DNA of 64,000 nt from Ginsengibacter sp963792025 (GTDB lineage: Bacteria; Bacteroidota; Bacteroidia; Chitinophagales; Chitinophagaceae): positions 183,142 to 247,141 of the forward strand of contig CAWBUS010000007.1 of the NCBI GenBank assembly GCA_963792025.1. The letters run 5' to 3'. The position numbers and the translations under genes were made by a program. Numbering within the stretch: position 1 is the first letter of the stretch; the number at the start of each line of letters is the position of its first letter. Of this stretch, positions 23,922-33,206 are shown piece by piece. A model generated the notes under the pieces. That model saw only the letters and a program-made list of their open reading frames with translations. It did no database searches and was not told the DNA's origin.

Positions 23922-26792
23922 CTATGCTTCTGCCTCAGCGTAAGCACTAACCGGTTCACAAGTACAAATTAAATTTCTATCGCCATAGGTATTATTAACC
24001 CTGCTCACACTTGGCCAGAATTTATTCTGCCTTAAATACTCCAGCGGAAAAGCAGCTTTGCCTCTGCTGTAAGAATGCATCCAATCATCGGCCGCAATAA
24101 CGTTTAAAGTATGCGGCGCATTCTTTAGAACATTATCTTTCTTATCTGCCTCGCCATTTTCAATCTCTTTCATCTCGTGATAAATATTAATCAACGCGTC
24201 GCAAAACCGATCTAGTTCTGCTTTGCTTTCACTCTCAGTCGGTTCAATCATTATTGTTCCCGCCACGGGAAAACTTAATGTTGGCGCATGAAATCCATAA
24301 TCCATCAATCTTTTAGCCACATCTTCCGCTTCAATTCCAACAGTATTTTTGAAAGGGCGCAGGTCAACGATAAACTCATGCGCACAGGTTCCGCCTTTTC
24401 CGGTGTATAAAATCTTATAATATTTTTTCAATCGATACTTCATATAATTTGCGTTCAAAATCGCGTATTCAGTGGCTTTGCGAAGTCCTGCCTGGCCAAG
24501 CAACTTTATATAAGCATAACTGATCAATAAAATACTTGCCGAACCATATGGCGCTGCACTTACCGCCCCTTCGCCATTATTTTTACCAGGCAGGAATGGG
24601 ACTAATTTTTCGTTTACACAAATGGGTCCCATACCAGGTCCACCACCACCATGCGGTATGGCAAAGGTTTTGTGAAGGTTAAGATGACAAACATCAGCAC
24701 CGATATATCCGGGCGACGTAAGACCAACCTGGGCATTCATATTTGCTCCATCCATATAAACAAGACCGCCATTATCATGAATCAATTGGCAGATTTCTTT
24801 AATTGTTTCCTCAAACACACCGTGAGTTGACGGATAGGTAACCATCAATCCGGCAAGTGAATCTTTATATTTTTCGGCCTGTACCTTCAAATCAACCATA
24901 TCAATATTTCCCTCTTCGTCACATTTGGTAACTACTACCTTACAACCTGCCATTACTGCTGACGCAGGATTGGTGCCGTGCGCAGAAATAGGAATTAAAA
25001 TAACGTTTCGATGAAAATCCTTCCTGCTCTCATGATAACTTCTAATGGTAAGCAACCCGGCAAACTCTCCCTGGGCACCGCTATTAGGTTGTAAGCTGCA
25101 GGCTGCAAACCCGGTTATCGTACTTAATAATTTTTCAAGTTCGTTCGTAATGTAGGCATAACCGTTAGTTTGATCAGCGGGAGCAAAAGGATGTATTTTA
25201 CTAAACTCTGGCCAGCTTACAGGAATCAATTCCGTAGCTGCGTTCAGCTTCATAGTACAGGAGCCTAACGCAATCATAGAATGAGTTAATGACAAATCCT
25301 TATTCTCGAGCATTTTTAAGTACCGCATCATTTCTGTTTCACTATGATAGGTGTTGAAAACAGGATGCAATAAAAATTCCGAAGTTCTCGTCAGCGATGT
25401 TGGAATATTATCCAAAGCGCTTTCATAATCGAATGTAGCCGTGGAAGTATCATTTCCTATTGACGATGTAAAAACATTGATGATATCAAGAACATCATTC
25501 CTGGTACTAGTCTCATCAAGCGAAATACTAACGAGATTATCTGCCGGAAAGTGAAAATTCATCTGATGCTTTTGAGAAATATCTTTTATTTTTCCTGTAT
25601 CATCAATTTTGAAAGTCAGCGTATCAAAATAATTTTCGTTCTGCAATTCAAACCCTTCGTCCTGTAATTCAGTTGCCAGTGTCTTTGTGAGCAAAGAAAT
25701 TCGTTTAGCGATGTCCGTTAGGCCTTCAGCACCATGATAAACCGCGTACATGGCCGCCATATTCGCCAACAGTGCCTGGGCCGTACAAATATTGGAAGTG
25801 GCCTTCTCGCGGCGTATATGTTGTTCTCTTGTTTGCAGCGCCATCCTTAGGCAACGATTGCCCTGTGCATCCACGCTCACGCCAATAATTCTTCCGGGAA
25901 TACTTCTTTTAAATTCATCTTTAGTGGCAAAGAAGGCCGCATGTGGGCCGCCATATCCCATCGGCACTCCAAATCTTTGGGAAGAACCGATGGCAACGTC
26001 TGCCCCCAATTCTCCCGGCGGGGTAAGTAATGTGAGCGCCATTAAATCGGTGGCCATTATTACCTGAACATTTAAAGCATGCACTTTCTCGATAAAATTT
26101 CTGTAATCTTCAATACTTCCTTCGCTATTAGGGTATTGAACAATGGCGCCAAAAAAAGAATCGTTCAAAATCGTGGAATCATAATTCCCAAAAACTATTT
26201 CAATTCCAACCGGCTTGGCCCGGGTAATTAAAACATCTTTTGTTTGGCTAAATATTTTCTCATCTATAAAAAATTTCGGGGCAGTTATATGGTCGTGGTC
26301 TTTGTTCTTATGATTAAAAAGCATGGCCATTGCTTCAGCAGCAGCAGTTCCCTCATCGAGTAAACTGGCATTGGCAATAGGCAGGCCGGTAAGGTCGCTT
26401 ACTACAGTTTGATAATTCAAAAGGCTTTCCAGTCTGCCTTGTGCAATCTCCGCCTGGTAAGGAGTATACTGCGTATACCATCCGGGATTTTCAAAAAGGC
26501 TCCTCAGGATTACATTGGGCACAATAGTATCATAATATCCCTGCCCGATATAGGACTTAAATACTTTGTTCCTTCGGGCAATCTCCCTTAACTCATTTAA
26601 GTATTCAAACTCACTTACGGCTTGCGGTACGTTTAATTCTTCTTTTAATCTAATGTCCGCCGGTATTGTCTTATTAATCAGTTCTTCAATTGAATTAACC
26701 CCAATTTCCCTAAGCATTTCGTTTGTTTCTGCTTCATTAGGTCCGATATGCCTGGCTGTAAATTCTGAAGATTGTTTCTCAAAAAGATTCAT
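23922..26792 (-). CDS. gcvP: Glycine dehydrogenase (decarboxylating), P protein
   Basis: PLP-dependent decarboxylation of glycine, first step of the glycine cleavage system. 956 residues, so this is the single-chain form and not the split GcvPA/GcvPB. It starts with RHIGPNEAETNEML, has TQYTPYQAEIAQGRLESLLNYQ in the first half and the PLP lysine in HLNLHKTFAIPHGGGGPGMG near residue 707. gcvT, gcvH and lpd are not in the window. A -7 element TAACTTTG (26870-26863) precedes it; I see no glycine riboswitch in the 140-bp gap upstream. Confidence 0.97.
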   Translation of the reverse strand: MNLFEKQSSEFTARHIGPNEAETNEMLREIGVNSIEELINKTIPADIRLKEELNVPQAVSEFEYLNELREIARRNKVFKSYIGQGYYDTIVPNVILRSLFENPGWYTQYTPYQAEIAQGRLESLLNYQTVVSDLTGLPIANASLLDEGTAAAEAMAMLFNHKNKDHDHITAPKFFIDEKIFSQTKDVLITRAKPVGIEIVFGNYDSTILNDSFFGAIVQYPNSEGSIEDYRNFIEKVHALNVQVIMATDLMALTLLTPPGELGADVAIGSSQRFGVPMGYGGPHAAFFATKDEFKRSIPGRIIGVSVDAQGNRCLRMALQTREQHIRREKATSNICTAQALLANMAAMYAVYHGAEGLTDIAKRISLLTKTLATELQDEGFELQNENYFDTLTFKIDDTGKIKDISQKHQMNFHFPADNLVSISLDETSTRNDVLDIINVFTSSIGNDTSTATFDYESALDNIPTSLTRTSEFLLHPVFNTYHSETEMMRYLKMLENKDLSLTHSMIALGSCTMKLNAATELIPVSWPEFSKIHPFAPADQTNGYAYITNELEKLLSTITGFAACSLQPNSGAQGEFAGLLTIRSYHESRKDFHRNVILIPISAHGTNPASAVMAGCKVVVTKCDEEGNIDMVDLKVQAEKYKDSLAGLMVTYPSTHGVFEETIKEICQLIHDNGGLVYMDGANMNAQVGLTSPGYIGADVCHLNLHKTFAIPHGGGGPGMGPICVNEKLVPFLPGKNNGEGAVSAAPYGSASILLISYAYIKLLGQAGLRKATEYAILNANYMKYRLKKYYKILYTGKGGTCAHEFIVDLRPFKNTVGIEAEDVAKRLMDYGFHAPTLSFPVAGTIMIEPTESESKAELDRFCDALINIYHEMKEIENGEADKKDNVLKNAPHTLNVIAADDWMHSYSRGKAAFPLEYLRQNKFWPSVSRVNNTYGDRNLICTCEPVSAYAEAEA

Positions 26793-26933
26793 ATATTCTT
26801 TATTTTTTTGTTGAAATGAAGCATCAAACTCATTTCATTTTTATTTATACAAAATGAAGGCGCAAAGTTACGTTGCAAAAGGGAGAAAAATGGTCTTGGA
26901 TTTCTATGGAATAGTGAATTGTATATTTACAAA

Positions 26934-27408
26934 ATGAAAGAGGATTTATTGAATAATTGGGAAAAGAAATCGGCTCAAAATCAAAAAAAATATAAAGATT
27001 TCCTGAAAAGGGCTGACAAAAACAAAGTGCTAAAAGCACTGCCTGATTTACATGACGAAGCTTTTGAAAAAATTAACTGCCTGGAATGCGCCAATTGCTG
27101 CAGAAATTATTCGCCGCAGGTTTAAAACTCCGGACATTAAGAGAATTTCAAAGCACTTAAAAATGAAAGAAAGCGATTTCATAGAAACTTATTTATTTCT
27201 TGATAATGATGGAGATTATGTGGCAAAAAATACTCCCTGTCCTTTCCTGGGCGAGGATAATTATTGCTCTATTTATGAAAACCGGCCCTCTGACTGCCAT
27301 CGCTTTCCTTATACCGATGAAGATGTGTTGTTAAAGCGGCCTGCGATTACTTTAAAGAATTCCACCTTTTGCCCGATTGTTTATTACGTTTTAGAAAAAT
27401 TAATTTGA
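26934..27408 (+). pseudogene. YkgJ-type cysteine-cluster protein gene with a +1 frameshift near 27119
   Basis: The first frame (26934-27125) has KINCLECANCCRNYSPQ and stops. The next frame continues with FKTPDIKRISKHLKM, then CPFLGEDNYCSIYENRPSDCHRFPY and ends at 27408. Removing one G of GG at 27119-27120 restores a continuous protein of about 157 residues with the Cys pattern of the YkgJ zinc/iron-chelating family (PF03692). Function of the family is unclear. As sequenced, the product would end after the first four Cys and lose the CPFL...C...C half. It is divergent from gcvP. Confidence 0.85.
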
Positions 27409-27494
27409 GCAAGAATTGGAATTAATGAAATCCATAAGATGGTTTTTCTTTGTTCCTTTGCAACAATCACTTAAATTAATTCTCAGCAATAATT

Positions 27495-28751
27495 ATGGCA
27501 GATATAGAAATAAACAAAGATGCAATTGCGGAACGCTTCATGCGCTATGTTCAAATCGATACACAAAGTGATCCACAAAGTAAAACGCATCCCTCAACCC
27601 AAAAACAAAAGAACTTAAGCAATTTATTGGCAAAGGAATTACAGGAATTAGGAATTGAGGATGCAGGGATGGATGAATATGGATACGTCTATGCAACCAT
27701 TCCCTCTAATTCAACAAAAGAAAATATTCCTGTTATCTGTTTTTGCAGCCATGTTGATACGGCTCCCGATTGCAGCGGTACCAACGTTAGACCTATCCTT
27801 CACAAAAATTATAATGGCGAAGAAATTATTTTGCCCGACGATGCTTCGCAAGTGTTATCAGCCGTTACGCATCCGTATCTATATAATCATGTAAAAGAAG
27901 ATATTATTACCGCGAGCGGAAAAACTTTATTAGGCGCTGATGATAAAAGCGGTGTTGCTGCTATCATGCAGGCGGCAGATTTTATGGCAAAAAATCCTTC
28001 CCTTAAACATGGAACTATAAAAATTTTATTTACACCTGACGAAGAGGTTGGCAAAGGCACCGCCAAACTCGATATGAAAAAACTGGGAGCCAACTTTGGC
28101 TATACGCTTGATGGAGGCGAAGCGGGAAGCCTGGAAGATGAAACCTTTAGTGCAGATGGCGTAACAATAACCATCAACGGCGTAATTGCGCATCCGGGGT
28201 ATGCAAAAAATAAATTGGTAAATGCAATAAAAGTTGCAGGAGAAATTTTGCATGCCTTGCCAACAACCGAATGGGCTCCTGAAGCCACGGAAAAAAAAGA
28301 AGGCTTCGTTCACCCCGTGCGGCTGGAGGGCATCGCTGAAAAAGCAACTATTGAATTTATTGTAAGAGATTTTGATACCAGTGTTTTAAAAAAACATGAA
28401 GAAAGACTAAAAGGAATTGCTGAAGAAGTAGTGAGTCATTACCTGGGTGCATCTATGGATTTTACCATAACAGAACAGTACCGCAACATGAAGCAGGTGC
28501 TCGATGAAAATCCTCAGGTGGTTGCTTATGCAGCGGAAGCCATTAACCGTGCAGGGCTGGATGTTAATACAGAAAGTATTCGTGGTGGAACGGATGGTAG
28601 CAGGCTAAGTTTTATGGGATTACCTTGCCCAAATATTTTTACCGGTATGCAATGCATTCACTCCAAACTTGAATGGATAGGTGTGAAGGATATGGCAAAG
28701 GCTGCTGAAACAATTGTGCACCTGAGCATGATATGGGAAGAGAAGAATTGA
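27495..28751 (+). CDS. pepT: Peptidase T (tripeptide aminopeptidase)
   Basis: Dizinc M20B aminopeptidase that removes the N-terminal residue of tripeptides. 418 residues, normal length. Metal and catalytic motifs are CSHVDTAPDCSG (His and Asp), TLLGADDKSGVAAI with the bridging Asp, TPDEEVGKGTAKLD with the catalytic Glu-Glu, FTLDGGEAG-like GYTLDGGEAGS, and the last zinc His in NIFTGMQCIHSKLEW. It is alone on the plus strand, 86 bp after the broken YkgJ-like gene. Confidence 0.96.
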   Translation: MADIEINKDAIAERFMRYVQIDTQSDPQSKTHPSTQKQKNLSNLLAKELQELGIEDAGMDEYGYVYATIPSNSTKENIPVICFCSHVDTAPDCSGTNVRPILHKNYNGEEIILPDDASQVLSAVTHPYLYNHVKEDIITASGKTLLGADDKSGVAAIMQAADFMAKNPSLKHGTIKILFTPDEEVGKGTAKLDMKKLGANFGYTLDGGEAGSLEDETFSADGVTITINGVIAHPGYAKNKLVNAIKVAGEILHALPTTEWAPEATEKKEGFVHPVRLEGIAEKATIEFIVRDFDTSVLKKHEERLKGIAEEVVSHYLGASMDFTITEQYRNMKQVLDENPQVVAYAAEAINRAGLDVNTESIRGGTDGSRLSFMGLPCPNIFTGMQCIHSKLEWIGVKDMAKAAETIVHLSMIWEEKN

Positions 28752-28903
28752 GACATGTTATAAAGTATAGCCATCAACGTTAGAAATAACCTGAAAAGGG
28801 CTTAAAGATATTTTTTAACAATTAAGTTAAAGTTTCCAACACAAATTAATGCAACCTCTCATTTATAGAATTACTCTTTACATTTGTCATCAAACCTACA
28901 TAC

Positions 28904-29578
28904 ATGGATTTATTTTTCCTGCAGATTGACACAACCTCAATAACGCATGCTGCTCCCAAAACCCAAAACTTATGGGAAGTGCTCGTAAGTGGTGGTGTAA
29001 TAATGATTCCGCTTGCTCTTTTATTTCTTATCGCTGTTTATTTCTTCTTCGAAAGATTGATTGCAATAAACAAAGCATCAAGGATTGACGATAATTTCAT
29101 GCGCATCATCAGGGATCACATCGTGACCGGAAATGTTGCAGCAGCAAGAAGCTTTTCAAAAAATAATGACAACCCCGTTGCGCAGATTGTGGATAAAGGC
29201 ATACAGCGAATTGGCAAACCGATGGATGCGATTGAAAAAAGTATGGAGAATGTAGGCGCTCTCGAATTATACAAACTTGAAAAAAATCTCTCTATCATTT
29301 CAATAGTGGCCCGCATTGCGCCGTTGTTTGGTTTTCTTGGCACCATTATCGGTATGCTTGCTTTGTTTAAAGGCATTGCTCAAAGCACTGAATATACCCC
29401 TAACACCATTGCCGATGGTATCTATATTAAGATGATTACTTCTGCCACAGGTTTAATCATTGGTATATTAGCGTATATTGGTCACAGTTATCTTGCCGCA
29501 CAAATTACCCGCATCGAAAATAAAATGGAAATAGCTACCGCTGAATTCACTGATATTTTACAGGAACCAACCCGGTAA
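28904..29578 (+). CDS. exbB: MotA/TolQ/ExbB proton channel family protein
   Basis: Inner-membrane proton channel subunit that drives TonB or a similar energy-coupling system. 224 residues with three membrane segments (about 28-48, 120-145, 165-190). The family signature is in IARIAPLFGFLGTIIGMLALFKGI and the last segment MITSATGLIIGILAYIGHSY. It lacks the long periplasmic insertion of TolQ/TolR-linked forms. exbD follows 26 bp downstream. A -7 element TACATTTG at 28879-28886 precedes it. No tonB in view. Confidence 0.92.
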   Translation: MDLFFLQIDTTSITHAAPKTQNLWEVLVSGGVIMIPLALLFLIAVYFFFERLIAINKASRIDDNFMRIIRDHIVTGNVAAARSFSKNNDNPVAQIVDKGIQRIGKPMDAIEKSMENVGALELYKLEKNLSIISIVARIAPLFGFLGTIIGMLALFKGIAQSTEYTPNTIADGIYIKMITSATGLIIGILAYIGHSYLAAQITRIENKMEIATAEFTDILQEPTR

Positions 29579-29604
29579 AATAAATACCATTTATAAATTA
29601 ATAA

Positions 29605-30015
29605 TTGAACGTGAGTATAAGAAAACGATATAAAAATGAAGATACAGAACTGGATACGGGTCCTTTGAACGACATTTTATTTATACTTATGTTTTTCTTC
29701 CTCATCATTTCTACATTGGCAAATCCCAATGTTATTAAAATGAATAATCCCAGGGCAACGAGCGAAACTAAAGCCAAACAAAGTGTGATTGTTAGCATAA
29801 ACAAAAACAGGGATATTTACCTCGGGCAGCGAAAAATTCTTTTTGATTCACTGGAGTCGGATTTGAAAAAGCAACTACGCATTGGCGATAGTATAAAGCC
29901 GGCCGTGGTGATTAATGCCGATTCTCTCGTAAGCTGGGGTGATATTGTGAGAGTAATGCAGGTGGCTAAAAAGCTTGGTGCTACAACTTCCGCATCAGTT
30001 AGCAGCGCAAAATAA
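29605..30015 (+). CDS. exbD: ExbD/TolR family biopolymer transport protein
   Basis: Partner of ExbB in the proton-driven motor. 136 residues: short cytoplasmic N-terminus, one membrane segment (about 22-41) containing DILFILMFFFLIIST with the functional Asp before it in PLNDIL, and a periplasmic domain. No ATG is available near the start: candidates are TTG at 29605 and GTG at 29611. Bacteroidota often carry several exbD copies; here there is one. The operon ends here, converging with prmC. Confidence 0.9.
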   Translation: MNVSIRKRYKNEDTELDTGPLNDILFILMFFFLIISTLANPNVIKMNNPRATSETKAKQSVIVSINKNRDIYLGQRKILFDSLESDLKKQLRIGDSIKPAVVINADSLVSWGDIVRVMQVAKKLGATTSASVSSAK

Positions 30016-30037
30016 TTAACTGGTGTAATTCATAAAC

Positions 30038-30916
30038 TTAATTTGATAGCAGGAAAGTTGCTTTTATCATTCTTTCCTTTCCGTATATATCTTTTCTAAC
30101 TTCCGTTTTGAAATCATAGTTCAAAAAGATTTCCTGTATTTCTTTAGAAAAATCCTCATGAATTTCTACGAAAATCTTCCCATTGGGTTTTAAATGTGAT
30201 TGGGCGAAGCGGGCAATGTTATCGTAAAACAGAAAAGGATTATTATTATCAACAAACAAAGCAATACCGGGTTCAAAGGCGGTTACATTCCTGGCTAATT
30301 TTCCTTTTTCATTTTCAGGAATGTAAGGTGGATTACTAACGATTACATCATAGACGCCGAGTGAATTCCATCGCCCCTCATTTAAAAAATCAAGCTGAAG
30401 AAAATCTATTTTTGTTTTAAAAGTATCTGCATTTTTGCAGGCAACCTGCAATGCATCTGTACTTATATCAATCGCCATTAGATCTGCATGCAGTAATTCT
30501 TTTTTAATTGAAACAGGAATACAGCCACTTCCCGTGCCTACATCCAATATTTTGACTTCGTCATATCGTACATCGTACATCGTACTTCTTACATCTCCGA
30601 TAACCCACTCAACAAGTTCTTCCGTTTCAGGTCTCGGAATTAAAACATGCTCATCCACATACAATTTCATTTTATAAAACCACGCCTCGTGCAGAACATA
30701 CTGCACAGGCTTATGCTGCAATAATTCACACAGGTATTTTTCTAATCTTTGAAAGATGTCCTCTTCTAATGCAACACTTTTGTTGCTAACTCTTTCCCAC
30801 CTTTTTAACCCGGTTGTATATTCAAATACCCAATCAGTAATATGAGCCGCTTCCCTGCTATCATAGATTGAAGTGAGCTTCATGAGAAAATCATTATAGC
30901 ATTGTTCCGTTGTCAT
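30038..30916 (-). CDS. prmC: Release factor glutamine methyltransferase
   Basis: Methylates the Gln of the GGQ motif in peptide-release factors 1 and 2. 292 residues from the ATG at 30916; an upstream in-frame start at 30946 is less likely because it overlaps the ribD region. The N-terminal helical domain (residues 1-105) includes KPVQYVLHEAWFYKM and IPRPETEELVEWV. The SAM-binding DVGTGSGCIP and the catalytic NPPY (about residue 192) follow. Between the domains, residues about 108-118 (RSTMYDVRYD) come from a heptanucleotide tandem repeat (30565-30592), an unusual insertion at this linker. Confidence 0.93.
   Translation of the reverse strand: MTTEQCYNDFLMKLTSIYDSREAAHITDWVFEYTTGLKRWERVSNKSVALEEDIFQRLEKYLCELLQHKPVQYVLHEAWFYKMKLYVDEHVLIPRPETEELVEWVIGDVRSTMYDVRYDEVKILDVGTGSGCIPVSIKKELLHADLMAIDISTDALQVACKNADTFKTKIDFLQLDFLNEGRWNSLGVYDVIVSNPPYIPENEKGKLARNVTAFEPGIALFVDNNNPFLFYDNIARFAQSHLKPNGKIFVEIHEDFSKEIQEIFLNYDFKTEVRKDIYGKERMIKATFLLSN
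30565..30592. repeat. Heptanucleotide tandem repeat inside prmC
   Basis: ATCGTAC is repeated exactly three times (30565-30585), followed by a degenerate fourth copy TTCTTAC (30586-30592). It encodes part of the linker of PrmC. Seven is not a multiple of three, so a gain or loss of one unit would shift the frame. Confidence 0.85.
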
Positions 30917-30956
30917 TAAAGCAAACTTAATTATTTTGCGAAGCAATATTATTATT

Positions 30957-31994
30957 TTGACAAGAGAAGAACAATATATGAGCAGGTGTTTGCAACTTGC
31001 AGAATTGGGCGCAGGGAATGTGGCACCTAATCCTATGGTGGGTGCTGTATTAGTTTATGAAGATGAAATTATTGGTGAAGGCTATCATCAAAAATATGGT
31101 GAGGCACATGCGGAAGTAAATTGCATAAACAGCGTTAGTGAGCAACATAAAAACCTGGTTGAAAAAAGTACTTTGTACGTGTCGCTTGAGCCCTGTTCTC
31201 ATTATGGGAAAACACCACCATGCGCTGATCTGATTATTAAAAACAAAATAAAAAAAGTCATTATTGGTTGTAAGGATATTTACAAGGAAGTTGCCGGATC
31301 CGGAATACAAAAGCTGAAGAATGCAGGACTAGAGACTGCCGTTGGCATTTTAGAAAAAGAATGCACGCTGCTTAATAAAAGATTTTTCACTTTTCATCAA
31401 CAATTCAGGCCTTATATTATTTTAAAATGGGCGCAATCTGCAAATGGTAAAATTGGTTCAGTTGAAAAGAGAATTTTAATCAGCAATGATTATGCGAACC
31501 GAATGGCGCATAAATGGAGAAGTGAAGAGGCGTCAATTTTAGTAGGAACCAGAACAGCATTGCAGGATGATCCTTTATTAACGACAAGACTATGGAATGG
31601 AAAAGACCCGGTAAGAATTGTTATCGATAAAAATTTAATCCTTCCCCAAACTTTAAAATTATTTAATGCAGATTCAAAGACAATTATTTATAATTTACGA
31701 CAGACGTCGACTGCAGAAAACCTGGTTTATATAAAACTTGAAAGAGAAAATTTTATAGATCAAATACTTCAATCACTTTTTGAAATGAACATTCAAAGTG
31801 TAATGATAGAGGGTGGATCAAATACGCTGCAATCTTTTATTGATGCGGGTTTGTGGGATGAAGCAAGAATAATAACCAATAAAGAATTAATTATAGAACC
31901 AGGAATTGCGGCACCCGAAATGAAAGGTTTCCTGCTTGAAAAACAATTGGAATACGATACCGATGTTATTGACTTTTATGGCAGAAGAGGCTAA
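30957..31994 (+). CDS. ribD: Bifunctional riboflavin deaminase/reductase RibD
   Basis: Second and third steps of riboflavin synthesis. The N-terminal deaminase domain has HAEVNCI and PCSHYGKTPPCADLII with the zinc ligands; the C-terminal reductase domain spans about 145-345. Family members usually begin a few residues before the 'YMxRCL' segment, which points to the TTG at 30957 (MTREEQYMSRC) rather than the ATG at 30978, or the TTG at 30936 further upstream. It is divergent from prmC, with 40 bp between starts. It ends 7 bp before the convergent mrp stop. Other rib genes are not nearby. Confidence 0.92.
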   Translation: MTREEQYMSRCLQLAELGAGNVAPNPMVGAVLVYEDEIIGEGYHQKYGEAHAEVNCINSVSEQHKNLVEKSTLYVSLEPCSHYGKTPPCADLIIKNKIKKVIIGCKDIYKEVAGSGIQKLKNAGLETAVGILEKECTLLNKRFFTFHQQFRPYIILKWAQSANGKIGSVEKRILISNDYANRMAHKWRSEEASILVGTRTALQDDPLLTTRLWNGKDPVRIVIDKNLILPQTLKLFNADSKTIIYNLRQTSTAENLVYIKLERENFIDQILQSLFEMNIQSVMIEGGSNTLQSFIDAGLWDEARIITNKELIIEPGIAAPEMKGFLLEKQLEYDTDVIDFYGRRG

Positions 31995-32001
31995 AAATTT
32001 A

Positions 32002-33090
32002 TTACAAAACTTCACTTACTTCGGTTGCAGGCAATTGTGCATTCCTCATAGCAATTCCCCTTATGGCATTATCACTAAATTCGATAAAAGCGCTTTTCGA
32101 GATGTCGTCATCACTTACCATTACCGGAATTCCGGCATCACCCCCTTCGCGAATAGATTGTACCAATGGAATCTCGCCAAGGAAAGGAATGTCAAATTCA
32201 CTGGCAAGTTCCTTGCCGCCTTCTTTGCCGAATATATAATATTTATTACCCGGTAACTCTTTTGGAGTAAAATAACTCATATTCTCTACAAGCCCTATCA
32301 CAGGCACTTTCAAGCCCGCCTGGCTAAACATCGCTATCCCTTTTTTCGCATCAGCCAGCGCAACTAATTGTGGAGTAGTAACCACAATTACACCAGTGAC
32401 GGGAACCGTTTGCACAATGGTTAAATGAATGTCACCCGTGCCCGGTGGCATATCGATAATTAAATAATCCAGGTCGCCCCAATTTACGTCAGAAACAAAT
32501 TGCCGTATGGCACTGCTCACCATTGGTCCCCGCCAGACTACTGCTTGTTTTTCATCAACCAGCAACCCGATACTCATTAATTTTATTCCATAACGTTCCA
32601 ATGGAACAATCATTCCCTTTCCATCTACATCCTGCATCACTGGACGCTCGCCTCTTACTCCAAACATTATATGTACACTTGGTCCATAAATGTCCGCATC
32701 CATTAATCCTACCTTTGCCCCGCTTTCTGCAATTGCCAGCGCAAGATTAGATGCAATCGTGCTTTTACCTACGCCTCCCTTTCCACTAACTACTGCAATT
32801 ATGTTTTTAACTCCTTTTAAAATATCCTTTTTATCGGTTCTTAAGGAAGTCGTTTTGCTCGTGAAACTGACAATTACCTGGGCATCTTTATTAATTAATT
32901 TTATAGCACTTACACAATCATTTTTTATTTTATCTTTAAGAGGGCAGGCAGGAGTAGTGAGCTCGATAGTAAAAGAAACTTCGTTACCATTAGCTTTAAT
33001 TTCACTAACCATATTTAATGTAACAAGGTCATTTTTTAGATCAGGCTCCTGCACATTGCGTAACGCACTTAATACATCAGATTCAGTCAT
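32002..33090 (-). CDS. mrp: Mrp/ApbC-type P-loop ATPase with N-terminal MIP18 domain
   Basis: Putative iron-sulfur cluster carrier. 362 residues: MIP18 (DUF59) domain at about 1-75 with the conserved Cys in ELTTPACPLKDKI, then a deviant Walker A GKGGVGKS near 105 and DADIYGPS and DMPPGTGD motifs. The usual CxxC near the C-terminal third, which binds a bridging cluster in Mrp/NBP35 proteins, is absent: the segment reads ENMSYFTPKELPGNKYYIF. Cluster-carrying function is therefore uncertain. A TAAATTTG -7 element (33132-33125) lies upstream. Confidence 0.88.
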   Translation of the reverse strand: MTESDVLSALRNVQEPDLKNDLVTLNMVSEIKANGNEVSFTIELTTPACPLKDKIKNDCVSAIKLINKDAQVIVSFTSKTTSLRTDKKDILKGVKNIIAVVSGKGGVGKSTIASNLALAIAESGAKVGLMDADIYGPSVHIMFGVRGERPVMQDVDGKGMIVPLERYGIKLMSIGLLVDEKQAVVWRGPMVSSAIRQFVSDVNWGDLDYLIIDMPPGTGDIHLTIVQTVPVTGVIVVTTPQLVALADAKKGIAMFSQAGLKVPVIGLVENMSYFTPKELPGNKYYIFGKEGGKELASEFDIPFLGEIPLVQSIREGGDAGIPVMVSDDDISKSAFIEFSDNAIRGIAMRNAQLPATEVSEVL

Positions 33091-33206
33091 CGTTCAATTT
33101 TTTGTTAAAAACACTTACTATGCGCAAATTTAAACATTGATACCCTTACTTTGTTTTTTTTATACAACCAAACTGTCCTTAAATTCGTAGTATCAGATAC
33201 AACTAC

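Noticed and set aside
26793..26933. Glycine riboswitch upstream of gcvP
   Set aside because: The gap of 141 bp shared with the divergent YkgJ-like gene shows no paired aptamer-like structure; only a -7 element is visible.
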